Positions 7,443 through 14,607 of a stretch of DNA of 17,819 bases are shown here, piece by piece; within the stretch, counting starts at the first letter, position 1; each line of letters begins with the position of its first letter. Under the pieces are notes generated by a model that had not been told where the DNA came from, did not search any database, and was given only the letters and a program-made list of their open reading frames with translations. Origin of the DNA: Candidatus Hydrogenedentota bacterium (GTDB lineage: Bacteria; Hydrogenedentota; Hydrogenedentia; Hydrogenedentales; SLHB01); NCBI GenBank assembly GCA_035416745.1, contig DAOLNV010000046.1, positions 8,174 through 25,992 of the forward strand, given 5' to 3'. A program made the translations under genes and the position numbers.

Positions 7443-8474
7443 TCAGGTTTCCCAGTCGCCGAAGTTCCGGCGAATCAGGAGGTACAGGAAAAACGGCCCG
7501 CCGATAAACGCCGTGATAATACCAATGGGGGTTTCGCCGGGGAAAACGACGCGGGCGAAGATGTCGCACAGACACAGGAAAGCCCCTCCCGCGGCAAACG
7601 AAAGCGGCATCAGCAGACGGTGACGGGACCCCGTCAGGCTGCGCACGGCATGGGGCACGATGAGTCCCACAAAACCTATGGGGCCGGCTTCCGAGACAAT
7701 CACGGCGGTCAGCAACGAACCAAGAAGAAATGTGGTGGTCTGGAGACGGCGGACGTTTACGCCGCGCCCCTGGGCCACCTCGGCGCCGAACCCCAGTTGG
7801 TCGAATTTCGGGGCCTGCAACAGAAGAATCAGGCTGCAGGGCAACACCCCGGCAGCCAACGTCGCCACCGGCTCATAACCGATGACGTCGACCCCGCCCA
7901 TCAGCCAGCGCTCCATCATGGCCAGCATGCCGGGGTCCGACAGGAACCGCACGAGCATCATGCCGGCGTTAGAGAGCATCCCGAGAGTGATACCCGCCAA
8001 CAGCAGAACCGACGACGAGACATGATGCCTGCGCACGGCCATGAGGTAGATGAGGGAAACGTCAAGCAGCGCGAAAACAAACGCAAACACCTGTACGGGC
8101 GAGAAACCCCAGAGCGCCACGGTCAGGCCGATCGAACGCATCAAAACGCTCGCCGTGTACGCCCCGAATGCCCCCGCGCTGGCCACTCCCAGGGTGTAGG
8201 GAGTAGCGAGCGGGTTACGCAGAAGCGCCTGGAACACGCAGCCCGCCAGGGCGAGGCCGCCACCGGCAAGCAGCGCCGCCAGAGTCCGGGGAAGCCGGTG
8301 CTCGACCACAATCGCCAGCTCGGGGGATTCGGCCAGCGTGCGGCCCGCGCGCCAATCCCGCCACGCGGTGGCGAGGCTGATGGATTCGCTGCCGATGCCG
8401 ATGCTGGCAACGACCGCCGCAAGCGAGGCCGCCACCAGCGCGAGCGCGACAATGCCCGTATGACGCCGTTTCAT
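7443..8474 (-). CDS. FecCD/BtuC-type ABC transporter permease (cobalamin or siderophore import)
   Basis: This 343-residue protein is very hydrophobic, with roughly ten membrane spans beginning at residues 7-25. Family motifs are RLPRTLAALLAGGGLALAGCVFQALLRNPLATPYTLGV (60-97) and GPIGFVGLIVPHAVR (264-278). The second is the cytoplasmic coupling region that contacts the ATPase. Permeases of this type work as a dimer and carry cobalamin, haem or ferric siderophores across the inner membrane. Its ATG at 8474 overlaps the stop of the ATPase gene by 4 bp, so translation is coupled and the two proteins form one transporter. The last charged residues (RRNFGDWET) face the cytoplasm. Confidence 0.92.
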   Translation of the reverse strand: MKRRHTGIVALALVAASLAAVVASIGIGSESISLATAWRDWRAGRTLAESPELAIVVEHRLPRTLAALLAGGGLALAGCVFQALLRNPLATPYTLGVASAGAFGAYTASVLMRSIGLTVALWGFSPVQVFAFVFALLDVSLIYLMAVRRHHVSSSVLLLAGITLGMLSNAGMMLVRFLSDPGMLAMMERWLMGGVDVIGYEPVATLAAGVLPCSLILLLQAPKFDQLGFGAEVAQGRGVNVRRLQTTTFLLGSLLTAVIVSEAGPIGFVGLIVPHAVRSLTGSRHRLLMPLSFAAGGAFLCLCDIFARVVFPGETPIGIITAFIGGPFFLYLLIRRNFGDWET

Positions 8475-9277
8475 GGCTCCGCTCCCCTGGCCGCCCCCGG
8501 TTCAGGACATACCAGCGGCGTGCCCGTAATGGGGTGTTCGGTCACCATGATGGACGACTCGTACGCCTCGGACAGCAGTTCCGATGTCAGCACCTGTTTC
8601 GGCGTCCCCTGTGCGGCGATACGGGCCCGCAAGGTCATGAGAACGAGATGGTCGCAGAATTGCCCCGCGACGTTCAGATCGTGGGTCACGACCGCCACGC
8701 CATATCCGTTGCCGGCCAACTCGCGCAGGAGCGTGAAGATCTCAGCCTGGTGGTGAATATCGAGGGCCGCGGTAGGCTCGTCCAGCAACAGCAGATCGGG
8801 TTCCTGCGCCAGGATGCTGGCGAGAAGGACCCGCTGCCGTTCGCCCCCGGACAGCGTGCCGAAATCGCGATGACGCAGTCCCTCGGTTTCGGTCTCGCGC
8901 ATGCATCGTAACGCGACTTCGCGGTCGCGTGCGGACGGCGCTCCCAGAGGCCCGAGCCGCGGATACCGTCCCAGGAGCACAACCTCGAAGGCGGTCAGGG
9001 CGAACGCCGGGGTGACGGTCTGCGGCAGGAAGGCCAGCATCTTGGCGCGCTCACGGTTGCTGACGGCGCGCAGCGGCAGGCCGTCAAGCAACACCTCCCC
9101 ATTATCGGGATGCAGGAATCCGCAGAGGATGCGCAAAAACGTGCTCTTCCCTGACCCGTTGGGCCCGATGACACCCACCACCTCGCCGCCGCTTACGACC
9201 GCGTCGACACTGGCGAGGACAGGAGCCTCGGCCACATACGAAAACGATACGGCTTGTGATTCAAGGCGTCTGCCCAT
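8471..9277 (-). CDS. FecE/BtuD-type ABC transporter ATP-binding protein
   Basis: A single-domain ATPase of 268 residues. Walker A is GPNGSGKS (38-45), the Q-loop Gln86 lies in LPQTV, the signature is LSGGERQR (142-149), Walker B LLLLDEP (162-168), D-loop AALD (170-173) and the switch His199 is in VTHDLN. The arrangement matches ATPases of cobalamin and ferric-siderophore importers. It powers the permease encoded next. It overlaps the binding-protein gene by 17 bp at its start and the permease gene by 4 bp at its end, so all three should be made from one message. The segment after residue 245 (EHPITGTPLVCPEPG) resembles the tails of other FecE proteins and has no obvious extra domain. Confidence 0.93.
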   Translation of the reverse strand: MGRRLESQAVSFSYVAEAPVLASVDAVVSGGEVVGVIGPNGSGKSTFLRILCGFLHPDNGEVLLDGLPLRAVSNRERAKMLAFLPQTVTPAFALTAFEVVLLGRYPRLGPLGAPSARDREVALRCMRETETEGLRHRDFGTLSGGERQRVLLASILAQEPDLLLLDEPTAALDIHHQAEIFTLLRELAGNGYGVAVVTHDLNVAGQFCDHLVLMTLRARIAAQGTPKQVLTSELLSEAYESSIMVTEHPITGTPLVCPEPGAARGAEP

Positions 9278-10253
9278 GATTCCTCAACGTCATTTCGAGG
9301 TCAGGATACAACAACGAGGCCAGCTTCGCCGCGATCTCCGGCGCGCGAGGTCCCGGGCGCAACGCATGGGATTCGGTCACAAGAAAGAGCCGGTTATTCT
9401 GCACGGCCGGCAGCGAGGGCATTTGTTGCCAATCCGCGATGTACTGCGCTTTCAAGTCTTCCGAGAGCGATTCGCCGGCATGGAACTCGATGACGGCCTC
9501 GGGGGCGCGCATGACCACCGTCTCTTTTGACGCTTCGATGTACGGCTGTCCGGCATCCTCATACAAATTGTCGCCGCCCGCCGCGGCAACAAGCTCCGAC
9601 ACGAACGACGTGCCGCCAACCGTGTGAAAATTGGCCATGTCGTGCAACTGGCGGCCCGTGAGGATGAGCACTTTCGTGCGGGGCCTCGACGCCACGGCAT
9701 CCCGAGCCGCTTCGAGGTCAGCGTCGAACGCCTGCACCAGGTCTTCCGCCTCTTTCGGACATCCCAGGCGCGCGCCGATGAGCCGCATGCCTTCCCGGAT
9801 GGTGTCGAGGCTGTCCATGTTGACCCGGAGCAGTTCAAAACCCCGTATCTCGGCCAGTTCGGTCACCCGTTCATGTTCGCCTTGCACAATGACCAGATCG
9901 GGCTTCAGGGCAGTGACTTTCTCGAGGTTGGGGTTCTGCCATCCGCCCACGCGTTCAAGACGTTCGGTTTCGGGAGGGAAATCGCAAAAATCCGACACTG
10001 CTATGACCTGGCTGCCTTTCCCGAGGGCGAACACGGTTTCGGTGATGTGAGGCGCAAAGGTGATGATACGTTCACTGGGAGCAGGCGTGTCGAGCGGCGG
10101 AAAGGCCTGCGTGCCAGCTACGGCGCTATCCCCCGCCGGGACCTCAACCTTGCCTCCGCAGCCTTCGCAAAGAGCCAAGAGGCCGGCGGCAGACACGCAA
10201 AGCGCAGCTCTTACGAGCGCGTTGCGGCGGCGCCTTTCTTGCATCGGTTTCAC
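9261..10253 (-). CDS. BtuF/FecB-type periplasmic binding protein of ABC importer
   Basis: The protein has about 330 residues. An Arg-rich start (QERRRR) is followed by a hydrophobic segment (ALVRAALCVSAAGLLAL) ending in CEGC. The second Cys follows a Gly and might be lipidated, but the lipobox is non-standard. The mature part shows the two-lobed fold of class III binding proteins: ITFAPHITETVFALGKGSQVIAVSDFCDFPPE, then NLEKVTALKPDLVIVQ. The DFPPE element is most like cobalamin-binding members (DYP), while ferric-siderophore binding is also possible. A TTG at 10289 and an ATG at 10244 are alternative starts. I prefer GTG 10253 because GGGAGG lies 10 nt upstream. The gene overlaps the ATPase gene by 17 bp. 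No cobalamin riboswitch fits in the 82 bp before it. Confidence 0.87.
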   Translation of the reverse strand: MKPMQERRRRNALVRAALCVSAAGLLALCEGCGGKVEVPAGDSAVAGTQAFPPLDTPAPSERIITFAPHITETVFALGKGSQVIAVSDFCDFPPETERLERVGGWQNPNLEKVTALKPDLVIVQGEHERVTELAEIRGFELLRVNMDSLDTIREGMRLIGARLGCPKEAEDLVQAFDADLEAARDAVASRPRTKVLILTGRQLHDMANFHTVGGTSFVSELVAAAGGDNLYEDAGQPYIEASKETVVMRAPEAVIEFHAGESLSEDLKAQYIADWQQMPSLPAVQNNRLFLVTESHALRPGPRAPEIAAKLASLLYPDLEMTLRNHGQTP

Positions 10254-10263
10254 CGGTATCGCG

Positions 10264-10269
10264 CCTCCC
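10264..10269 (-). promoter_or_regulatory. Ribosome binding site favouring GTG 10253 as start of the binding-protein gene
   Basis: GGGAGG on the minus strand lies 10 nt before GTG 10253 and 19 nt before ATG 10244. The site makes the GTG the better start of the two. Confidence 0.5.
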
Positions 10270-10285
10270 AGCGGCTGGGGTTGGG

Positions 10286-10323
10286 TCAAAAGCGGGGCAG
10301 CCTCATACGTGCGCGGCTGCCCC
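10286..10323 (-). terminator. Rho-independent terminator candidate after the PIG-L gene
   Basis: On the minus strand GGGGCAGCC (10323-10315) pairs perfectly with GGCTGCCCC (10302-10294): nine base pairs with a 12-nt loop. GC and then TTTT follow at once (10291-10288). It sits 12 bp after the PIG-L stop and 40 bp before the preferred start of the binding-protein gene. The T run is short, so it may be leaky. In the plus direction no T run follows. Confidence 0.6.
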
Positions 10324-10335
10324 TGACGAAATCCG

Positions 10336-11184
10336 TTACGAAAGTTTTGCCAGACGCGCCCCGACCTCGTCCGCGAAGTGCTGGATGTACTCCTGCACGT
10401 AGACGGCCGGGTCCTTGCCGGGGTCCGCTACGAGGGGAGTCAGGTCCATGGCGAAATTCATGCCGGTGGTCACATCCACGCCGTGGGACGCAAAATACGT
10501 TGCATGTGCTTTGCGGCGGCCCATGGTGGCCAGGTCGTAGCGCTTCCCGCCGCAAATCTGGGAGTCGAATACGCCGAGCAAGGCCGCCTGAAGGCTTTCG
10601 TGAGCCGACGCGTCCATGGCCACCTTATCCGCGTCGCACAGCCAGTCGAGGTCGCGCCACACCTCGCAGCCGAGGAGCCGCTTGGGACGGTCGGCCTTCG
10701 GTAACGCGCGGATGGCCTCGATGACCTTCAGCGTGACGCCGACGTGGGTGTCATGCTTGTCGGCCAGGTTGTGGGTGTAGACGACCTCGGGCTTCGCCGT
10801 TTCCAGAATCAGTTTCAAATCGGCCACGGGATTCGTGTTGGCGCCGTCCTTGATGGCGGAGCTGGGGTAATCGAGCAGGACCTGCGCGGCGTATTCGCCC
10901 ACCACGGCGGCCTTCTTCTGCTCCTTGAAGCGCACCAGCCGCATTTCATCGTCCGTGTAGTCCTTGTAGACGTCATCGCGGGGCGAGCCGCTTCCATTGG
11001 TGACGACCACGCCCGTATACCATTTGTCGGTCTGCTGGAAGCAGGCCATGATGCCCTCGAAGGACATGATCTCAAGGTCATCCTGGTGCGCGCCTACGGC
11101 CATATGAGTGGTGCGCGCCAAAGCCTCCTTCGCAGGCAGGCCGTCCGGCACAAAAAGTTCCGCGGTCTCCAGTGTGAATTTCAT
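10336..11184 (-). CDS. PIG-L family (LmbE-like) deacetylase
   Basis: This is a 282-residue cytoplasmic protein. The zinc-site motif is AHQDDLE (32-38), where most relatives have AHPDD; His33 and Asp36 are the likely zinc ligands and Asp35 the general base. The second motif THNLADKHDTHVG (137-149) supplies His147 as third ligand, with His138 and His144 nearby. VVVTNGSGSPRDD (59-71) is the usual strand and loop after the first motif. Members remove N-acetyl groups from GlcNAc-type sugars or small glycosides. The open frame reaches 11235, but GGGAGGAG directly before the ATG at 11184 sets the start. It lies 121 bp downstream of the ROK-like gene and may share its transcript. The Pro to Gln change in the motif is unusual but keeps the ligands. 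Confidence 0.87.
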   Translation of the reverse strand: MKFTLETAELFVPDGLPAKEALARTTHMAVGAHQDDLEIMSFEGIMACFQQTDKWYTGVVVTNGSGSPRDDVYKDYTDDEMRLVRFKEQKKAAVVGEYAAQVLLDYPSSAIKDGANTNPVADLKLILETAKPEVVYTHNLADKHDTHVGVTLKVIEAIRALPKADRPKRLLGCEVWRDLDWLCDADKVAMDASAHESLQAALLGVFDSQICGGKRYDLATMGRRKAHATYFASHGVDVTTGMNFAMDLTPLVADPGKDPAVYVQEYIQHFADEVGARLAKLS

Positions 11185-11187
11185 GTT

Positions 11188-11195
11188 CTCCTCCC
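11188..11195 (-). promoter_or_regulatory. Ribosome binding site deciding the PIG-L start
   Basis: GGGAGGAG on the minus strand is almost perfectly complementary to the 16S rRNA end. Its core is about 5 nt from ATG 11184, which rules out the in-frame start at 11235. Confidence 0.75.
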
Positions 11196-11305
11196 GAAAT
11201 CGCCACTCTCGCGATATCTCCAAACGAAATTGCATTCATCCCCGCTCCCGAAAACGGCGGCGGGAACCCTAATCTCCTGCTGCAAACCGGGCCCGGCCAA
11301 ACCGC

Positions 11306-12703
11306 CTACCGGATGGCAGGCAGGCTCGCGGCCGCGATGGACTGGCCCACGCGACGGCTCTTTTCATCGGGCAACTGAATGTTCACCGACGAGGCGATAT
11401 GCGGAAACTCGGCTTTCAACACCTCTTTGGCGCCTTCCAGAATGAGATCGCCGCCTCTCCCCGATGTGCACCGTCCCAGGATCAGCACGTGTTTCAGCTC
11501 GTAGAAATCGGCGTAATGGGCAATGGCGTACCCCATGTAGCAGCCCATGCTGCGCCAGATGTTGACGGCGCCCTCGTGGCCTTCTTCCAGCTCTTCTTGC
11601 ACCGCTTTCAGCTTCTCCGCATCCGTGACGCCAGCCGGCAGCTCGATCCCGGCCTTCGGCGCAAGACGGAACACGCATTGCTGCGAGAAATACAGCGCGC
11701 CTACGCCCCGGTCGCCCGACCACTCGTCCGCGGGCGCTCCCTCACTGTAGTCCACGGGGCAGAACGCAAGCTCGTTAAGCCAGCCGGTGATGTTGCCGTC
11801 CATCGTGACGTATCCGCCCGCCTCGCTCGAGCCAAGGGCAATACCGAGCACGCCGTTGTCTTCCAGCGACATGGAGCCCGCCAGCGCCGTGACTTCGCCA
11901 TCGTTGACGACGTTCAAGGGCACCCCCATCTCCTCGCGGATGCGCAAGAACATATTGCGCACCTGCCCGAACTTATCCTTGGGCACGCCGCGAAACAACG
12001 ATGCGATCATGGGGCGATCGTTGATGTACACGCCGGCGGAACTGCCCCCGATCGCGTCCACGCGCTCCATCTTGGATGCGGCGGTCTTGATGGCTTTCAT
12101 GACCTCCTCGTAGTGGTACGTGGGATCGGTATTCTTGCGCGGCTCCCAGACGACTTCCTCGCTGAACACCGCCTCGCCGTTGACCACGGCTGACACTTTG
12201 CGATCCGATGCCCCCAGATCGAACCCGATGCGGCAACCGTCGAGGTGACGCCCGAGCGGCTGTGTGCTCTCCTTCTCAGGGGGCACGTCTTCCGCCCTGC
12301 AGATTTCGACCGTGAACGTCGTCTCGTACACATCCTCGCCCATGAAGTGGTAATCGAATGCGCGGATACCATCGGGCGAATAGCATTTGGCGATGTGCGC
12401 GCCCACGCTCTTCGGGCCGCCCACGTACACCTTCCAACCCCCGCGCTGCCACAACAAGAATTTGACCAGACGCTCGGCATACATCAGGTTCGCATCCGCC
12501 CGCTTGTGACCCTCAGGGAACGCAACCGTTTCATAACGCGAAACTGAGCCATCGGACCGCTCCAGTCCTAATACCAGCGGAACGCCCGCGCCCGAATCAT
12601 GTACTTCCTTTACAAACGCATGATTGGCCAGGACGGCGGGACGGAACCCCGGATCCAACGGCGGCACGAATTTCGGTTCGACGAGTCTAAAAGCGTTCGA
12701 CAT
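11306..12703 (-). CDS. Divergent ROK-like sugar kinase/ASKHA ATPase with N-terminal extension, zinc site lost
   Basis: The protein has 465 residues against about 300-320 for a usual ROK kinase. Residues 1-155 form an extension of unknown fold. The ATPase core starts with phosphate-1 motif GFDLGASDRKVSAVV (160-174). VVNDGEVTALAG (265-276) gives the likely catalytic Asp268, and LGIALGSSEAGG (286-297) is the phosphate-2 loop. NELAFCPVDY (310-319) lies where ROK kinases have GE(I/L)GH-x-x-V-D: Glu311 is kept, while the zinc-binding His is Phe314. The following CxCGxxGCxE zinc motif is replaced by EWSGDRGVGALYFS. It probably phosphorylates a sugar in the cytoplasm, but a regulatory or other ATPase role is possible. 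GGGGAAGG five nt before ATG 12703 fixes the start; the frame continues open to 12943. PIG-L follows 121 bp downstream. Confidence 0.75.
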   Translation of the reverse strand: MSNAFRLVEPKFVPPLDPGFRPAVLANHAFVKEVHDSGAGVPLVLGLERSDGSVSRYETVAFPEGHKRADANLMYAERLVKFLLWQRGGWKVYVGGPKSVGAHIAKCYSPDGIRAFDYHFMGEDVYETTFTVEICRAEDVPPEKESTQPLGRHLDGCRIGFDLGASDRKVSAVVNGEAVFSEEVVWEPRKNTDPTYHYEEVMKAIKTAASKMERVDAIGGSSAGVYINDRPMIASLFRGVPKDKFGQVRNMFLRIREEMGVPLNVVNDGEVTALAGSMSLEDNGVLGIALGSSEAGGYVTMDGNITGWLNELAFCPVDYSEGAPADEWSGDRGVGALYFSQQCVFRLAPKAGIELPAGVTDAEKLKAVQEELEEGHEGAVNIWRSMGCYMGYAIAHYADFYELKHVLILGRCTSGRGGDLILEGAKEVLKAEFPHIASSVNIQLPDEKSRRVGQSIAAASLPAIR

Positions 12704-12708
12704 GTCTA

Positions 12709-12716
12709 CCTTCCCC
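12709..12716 (-). promoter_or_regulatory. Ribosome binding site deciding the ROK-like gene start
   Basis: GGGGAAGG on the minus strand lies 5 nt before ATG 12703. The upstream in-frame extension to 12943 is Arg/Gly-rich and looks non-coding. Confidence 0.6.
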
Positions 12717-12753
12717 TGTTCTAGTCTACGTTTACCGGCGCACCGGGCGCTGC

Positions 12754-12778
12754 TGCCGCGCGAGCAGCCCGCGCGGCG
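12754..12778 (-). other. GC-rich hairpin in the leader of the ROK-like gene
   Basis: CCGCGCG (12756-12762) and CGCGCGG (12770-12776) pair perfectly across a 7-nt loop. One more G-C pair and a G-T pair extend the stem outward. No T run follows on either strand, so it is not a standard terminator. It lies about 50 nt before the start codon at 12703 and would sit in the leader RNA. In such GC-rich DNA it may be chance. Confidence 0.3.
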
Positions 12779-12887
12779 TCCGGCGCGCCCCGTGCTTCCG
12801 CAGGTTTGAGCCATCAAAAAGACACCCTGACACCGCCTCGCAATAGCTGAACGCCGAGGCCATGGGCGCTTTCTGAAGGATTGCACA

Positions 12888-12896
12888 AATATACCA
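12888..12896 (-). promoter_or_regulatory. Candidate extended -10 promoter element for the ROK-like gene
   Basis: The minus strand reads TGGTATATT, one mismatch from the extended -10 consensus TGnTATAAT. A TTGTTG lies upstream but only 14 nt away, so the -35 contribution is poor. Transcription would give a leader of about 180 nt that includes the GC-rich hairpin. Confidence 0.35.
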
Positions 12897-13040
12897 CACG
12901 CGCTCCACAACAAGGAAATGCGCGTGAAACGCCCCAATTTCAAGGTTTGCCACGCATCAGCCGGGCTCTGAGCGATGACCCGTACCGTCTCGCCCGCGGC
13001 TGCCTGCAGACACGCCGCGCCATGGTGTTCACAACGATTG

Positions 13041-14357
13041 TCATTGGTCCGGCAGCACGCTCAACCAGTACTTGTAGCAGTCGGCAGTGGCCCAGTGTTC
13101 GCCGGGGCGCTCACCGTAAAGCGTGATCAGCAACTCCAATTCATGTGTTTCGCGGTTCTCCAGAAGAGAGAAGTTCGAGAACTGAATCTGGTCGGATTGT
13201 CCGGGTTGACGGTCGTCGATCACCGTTACGGTGTCGCGTTGAAGAGCCGGTATCTTTTCTTCAACCTCCGCGATGATTAGCGGGTATCGAGGCCAGTTGC
13301 CCTTCGGAGGTACTGGCGAGATGTTCCCGACGTAGAACAGCTTGCCCGTGGCGCTGTGCCGAATCAGGCCGCACATTGTAGACGGCGTATAGAAAGACGA
13401 GCCATCGTCGTACGTGAGTTCTCGGATGTCGCCAAAAGTCATGCCGCCGTCCGAGGACACGGCGTACCATCGCCGTCCTGGCGTTTCGGGCGTGTCGGAA
13501 CCCCGGAGGAGCATGAGCACCCCTCCATCCTTCAACTCGGCGATTGCCGGTTCCGCCATGCCTCGCGAGGTAATTCTCGGTGACCCGCTGATTCGGTTCC
13601 CGGCAATCCAATCATAGTCGTTCGTGTTGGAATTCCACCGACCGATGAAACACATCGCGCCGTATTTCTCCGGTCTCGCCTCGTTATCAGGATCATCGGG
13701 GGCGTTAGCATGTCCGACGCACACGAGAATGGCGCGGTTGCTATGACGAATAATGCCTGTGGGAGTGCCCTGGTTCTTTGTGATATAGCCTTGTTTCAAA
13801 GGGTCGCCGGCATCGAAGTCCTCGCCGTCTTCATAGCGAAGCTGCTTCAGGGCAGTCCAGCTTCTGCCCTGGTCGCGGGAAATGTGGAAATAGCTGTGAC
13901 TGTTGTAGGCGGCGCCCTGCCGAATGACGCGGACCCAGGCCTCCAGCAGAACGCCTGCCGACACATCATAAAACCGCGCGCCGCCGCCCTCCTGAACCAG
14001 AATCCCCTTCAGGGTTCTGTTCGCGTTGGGGACAGGGCGATACTCCGACCACGTACGCCCGTTGTCTTCGGAAAAACGCTCGTTCACTTCATCCCAGACA
14101 TCGCTGACGGACTCGAACGCGTGAATCTGCCACCGCTCGAGACCGGGCCCGACATAACACTCGCACACGCACGGGGCGCATTCAGGACTCGGATGCTTTT
14201 CATAGAGTTCTTTCCGGATGCTGACGACGGGCTCGTTGACCGTCCAAGGCATGGACGTCTCCTGACCGAAACAGGCGGCGTGTCCCAAAGCGGCGAGCGC
14301 CAAACAAAGAACCATGGGGCTGCATCGAGCGCTGGACCCGGAACTGATCGTCAACAT
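13041..14357 (-). CDS. Secreted BNR/Asp-box exo-alpha-sialidase-like protein
   Basis: The product is about 438 residues. A hydrophobic signal (MVLCLALAALGHAACFGQ, about 15-32) leads into a six-bladed propeller of the sialidase type. Three Asp boxes are visible: SEDNGRTW (96-103), SRDQGRSW (160-167) and SSDGGMTF (301-308). EPAIAELKDGGVLMLLRGSD (270-289) matches the conserved segment of bacterial exo-sialidases with a catalytic Glu (270) and an Arg (285) that could bind carboxylate. The usual RIP/FRIP motif is not clear, so substrate could differ from sialic acid. A cluster of four Cys (60, 63, 65, 67) precedes the first blade. The frame opens at 14378, but GAGG nine nt before ATG 14357 supports the later start. 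It diverges from the 827-residue gene, with 250 bp between. Confidence 0.8.
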   Translation of the reverse strand: MLTISSGSSARCSPMVLCLALAALGHAACFGQETSMPWTVNEPVVSIRKELYEKHPSPECAPCVCECYVGPGLERWQIHAFESVSDVWDEVNERFSEDNGRTWSEYRPVPNANRTLKGILVQEGGGARFYDVSAGVLLEAWVRVIRQGAAYNSHSYFHISRDQGRSWTALKQLRYEDGEDFDAGDPLKQGYITKNQGTPTGIIRHSNRAILVCVGHANAPDDPDNEARPEKYGAMCFIGRWNSNTNDYDWIAGNRISGSPRITSRGMAEPAIAELKDGGVLMLLRGSDTPETPGRRWYAVSSDGGMTFGDIRELTYDDGSSFYTPSTMCGLIRHSATGKLFYVGNISPVPPKGNWPRYPLIIAEVEEKIPALQRDTVTVIDDRQPGQSDQIQFSNFSLLENRETHELELLITLYGERPGEHWATADCYKYWLSVLPDQ

Positions 14358-14533
14358 GGCTATTGACCTCACTTCCATCCCTGCTGCAAGGGGGCAGGCG
14401 CGCGTCCAGCCTCACCGCGGGCTTGTTTCAACGCGCGTTACTCGAAGAAGAAGCCATGATATCATGCGGCCTGCATTTTGAAAGCCGGTCTTGGCCCGCA
14501 GCGCGCGCCAAGTTTGAAGCTGCGGAGCAAGGG

Positions 14534-14539
14534 TATACT
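14534..14539 (+). promoter_or_regulatory. Candidate -10 box of the large glycosidase-like gene
   Basis: TATACT (5 of 6 with the -10 consensus) lies 68 nt before the start codon at 14608. No good -35 box is found at 16-18 nt, so support is weak. Confidence 0.3.
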
Positions 14540-14594
14540 CTGTTATTGTAAGAAATGCAGAACGCGCGAGCACTTCCTTGAAGGAGTCTGCGAA

Positions 14595-14601
14595 AAGGAG
14601 G
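14595..14601 (+). promoter_or_regulatory. Ribosome binding site of the large glycosidase-like gene
   Basis: AAGGAGG lies 6 nt before ATG 14608 and 9 nt before ATG 14611. It excludes the upstream in-frame TTG at 14578, but does not choose between the two adjacent ATGs. An out-of-frame ATG lies at 14603. Confidence 0.75.
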
Positions 14602-14607
14602 CATGAA

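Larger units (their letters stand above)
12704..13040. other. 337-bp intergenic region between the sialidase-like and ROK-like genes
   Basis: No credible gene is seen. It contains the ribosome site and leader hairpin of the ROK-like gene and a candidate promoter near 12888. A 6-bp stem (12995-13000 with 13014-13019) lies downstream of the sialidase stop, but without a T run. Confidence 0.6.
14358..14607. other. Divergent intergenic region with perfect 12-bp palindrome
   Basis: This 250-bp stretch separates two divergent genes for secreted glycan-active proteins and must hold both promoters. A perfect palindrome CATGATATCATG lies at 14455-14466, roughly 100 bp from the start of the minus gene and 140 bp from the plus gene. 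Such a site could bind a dimeric regulator, but no regulator gene is nearby. No RNA gene is seen. Confidence 0.45.

Noticed and set aside
10254..10335. Cobalamin riboswitch upstream of the btuF-like gene
   Set aside because: The gap is 82 bp, too short for the ~200-nt element, and no B12-box-like sequence was noticed.
12704..12943. N-terminal extension of the ROK-like protein to 12943
   Set aside because: The extension is low-quality, Arg/Gly-rich sequence. A ribosome site precedes ATG 12703 and promoter-like sequence lies within the extension.
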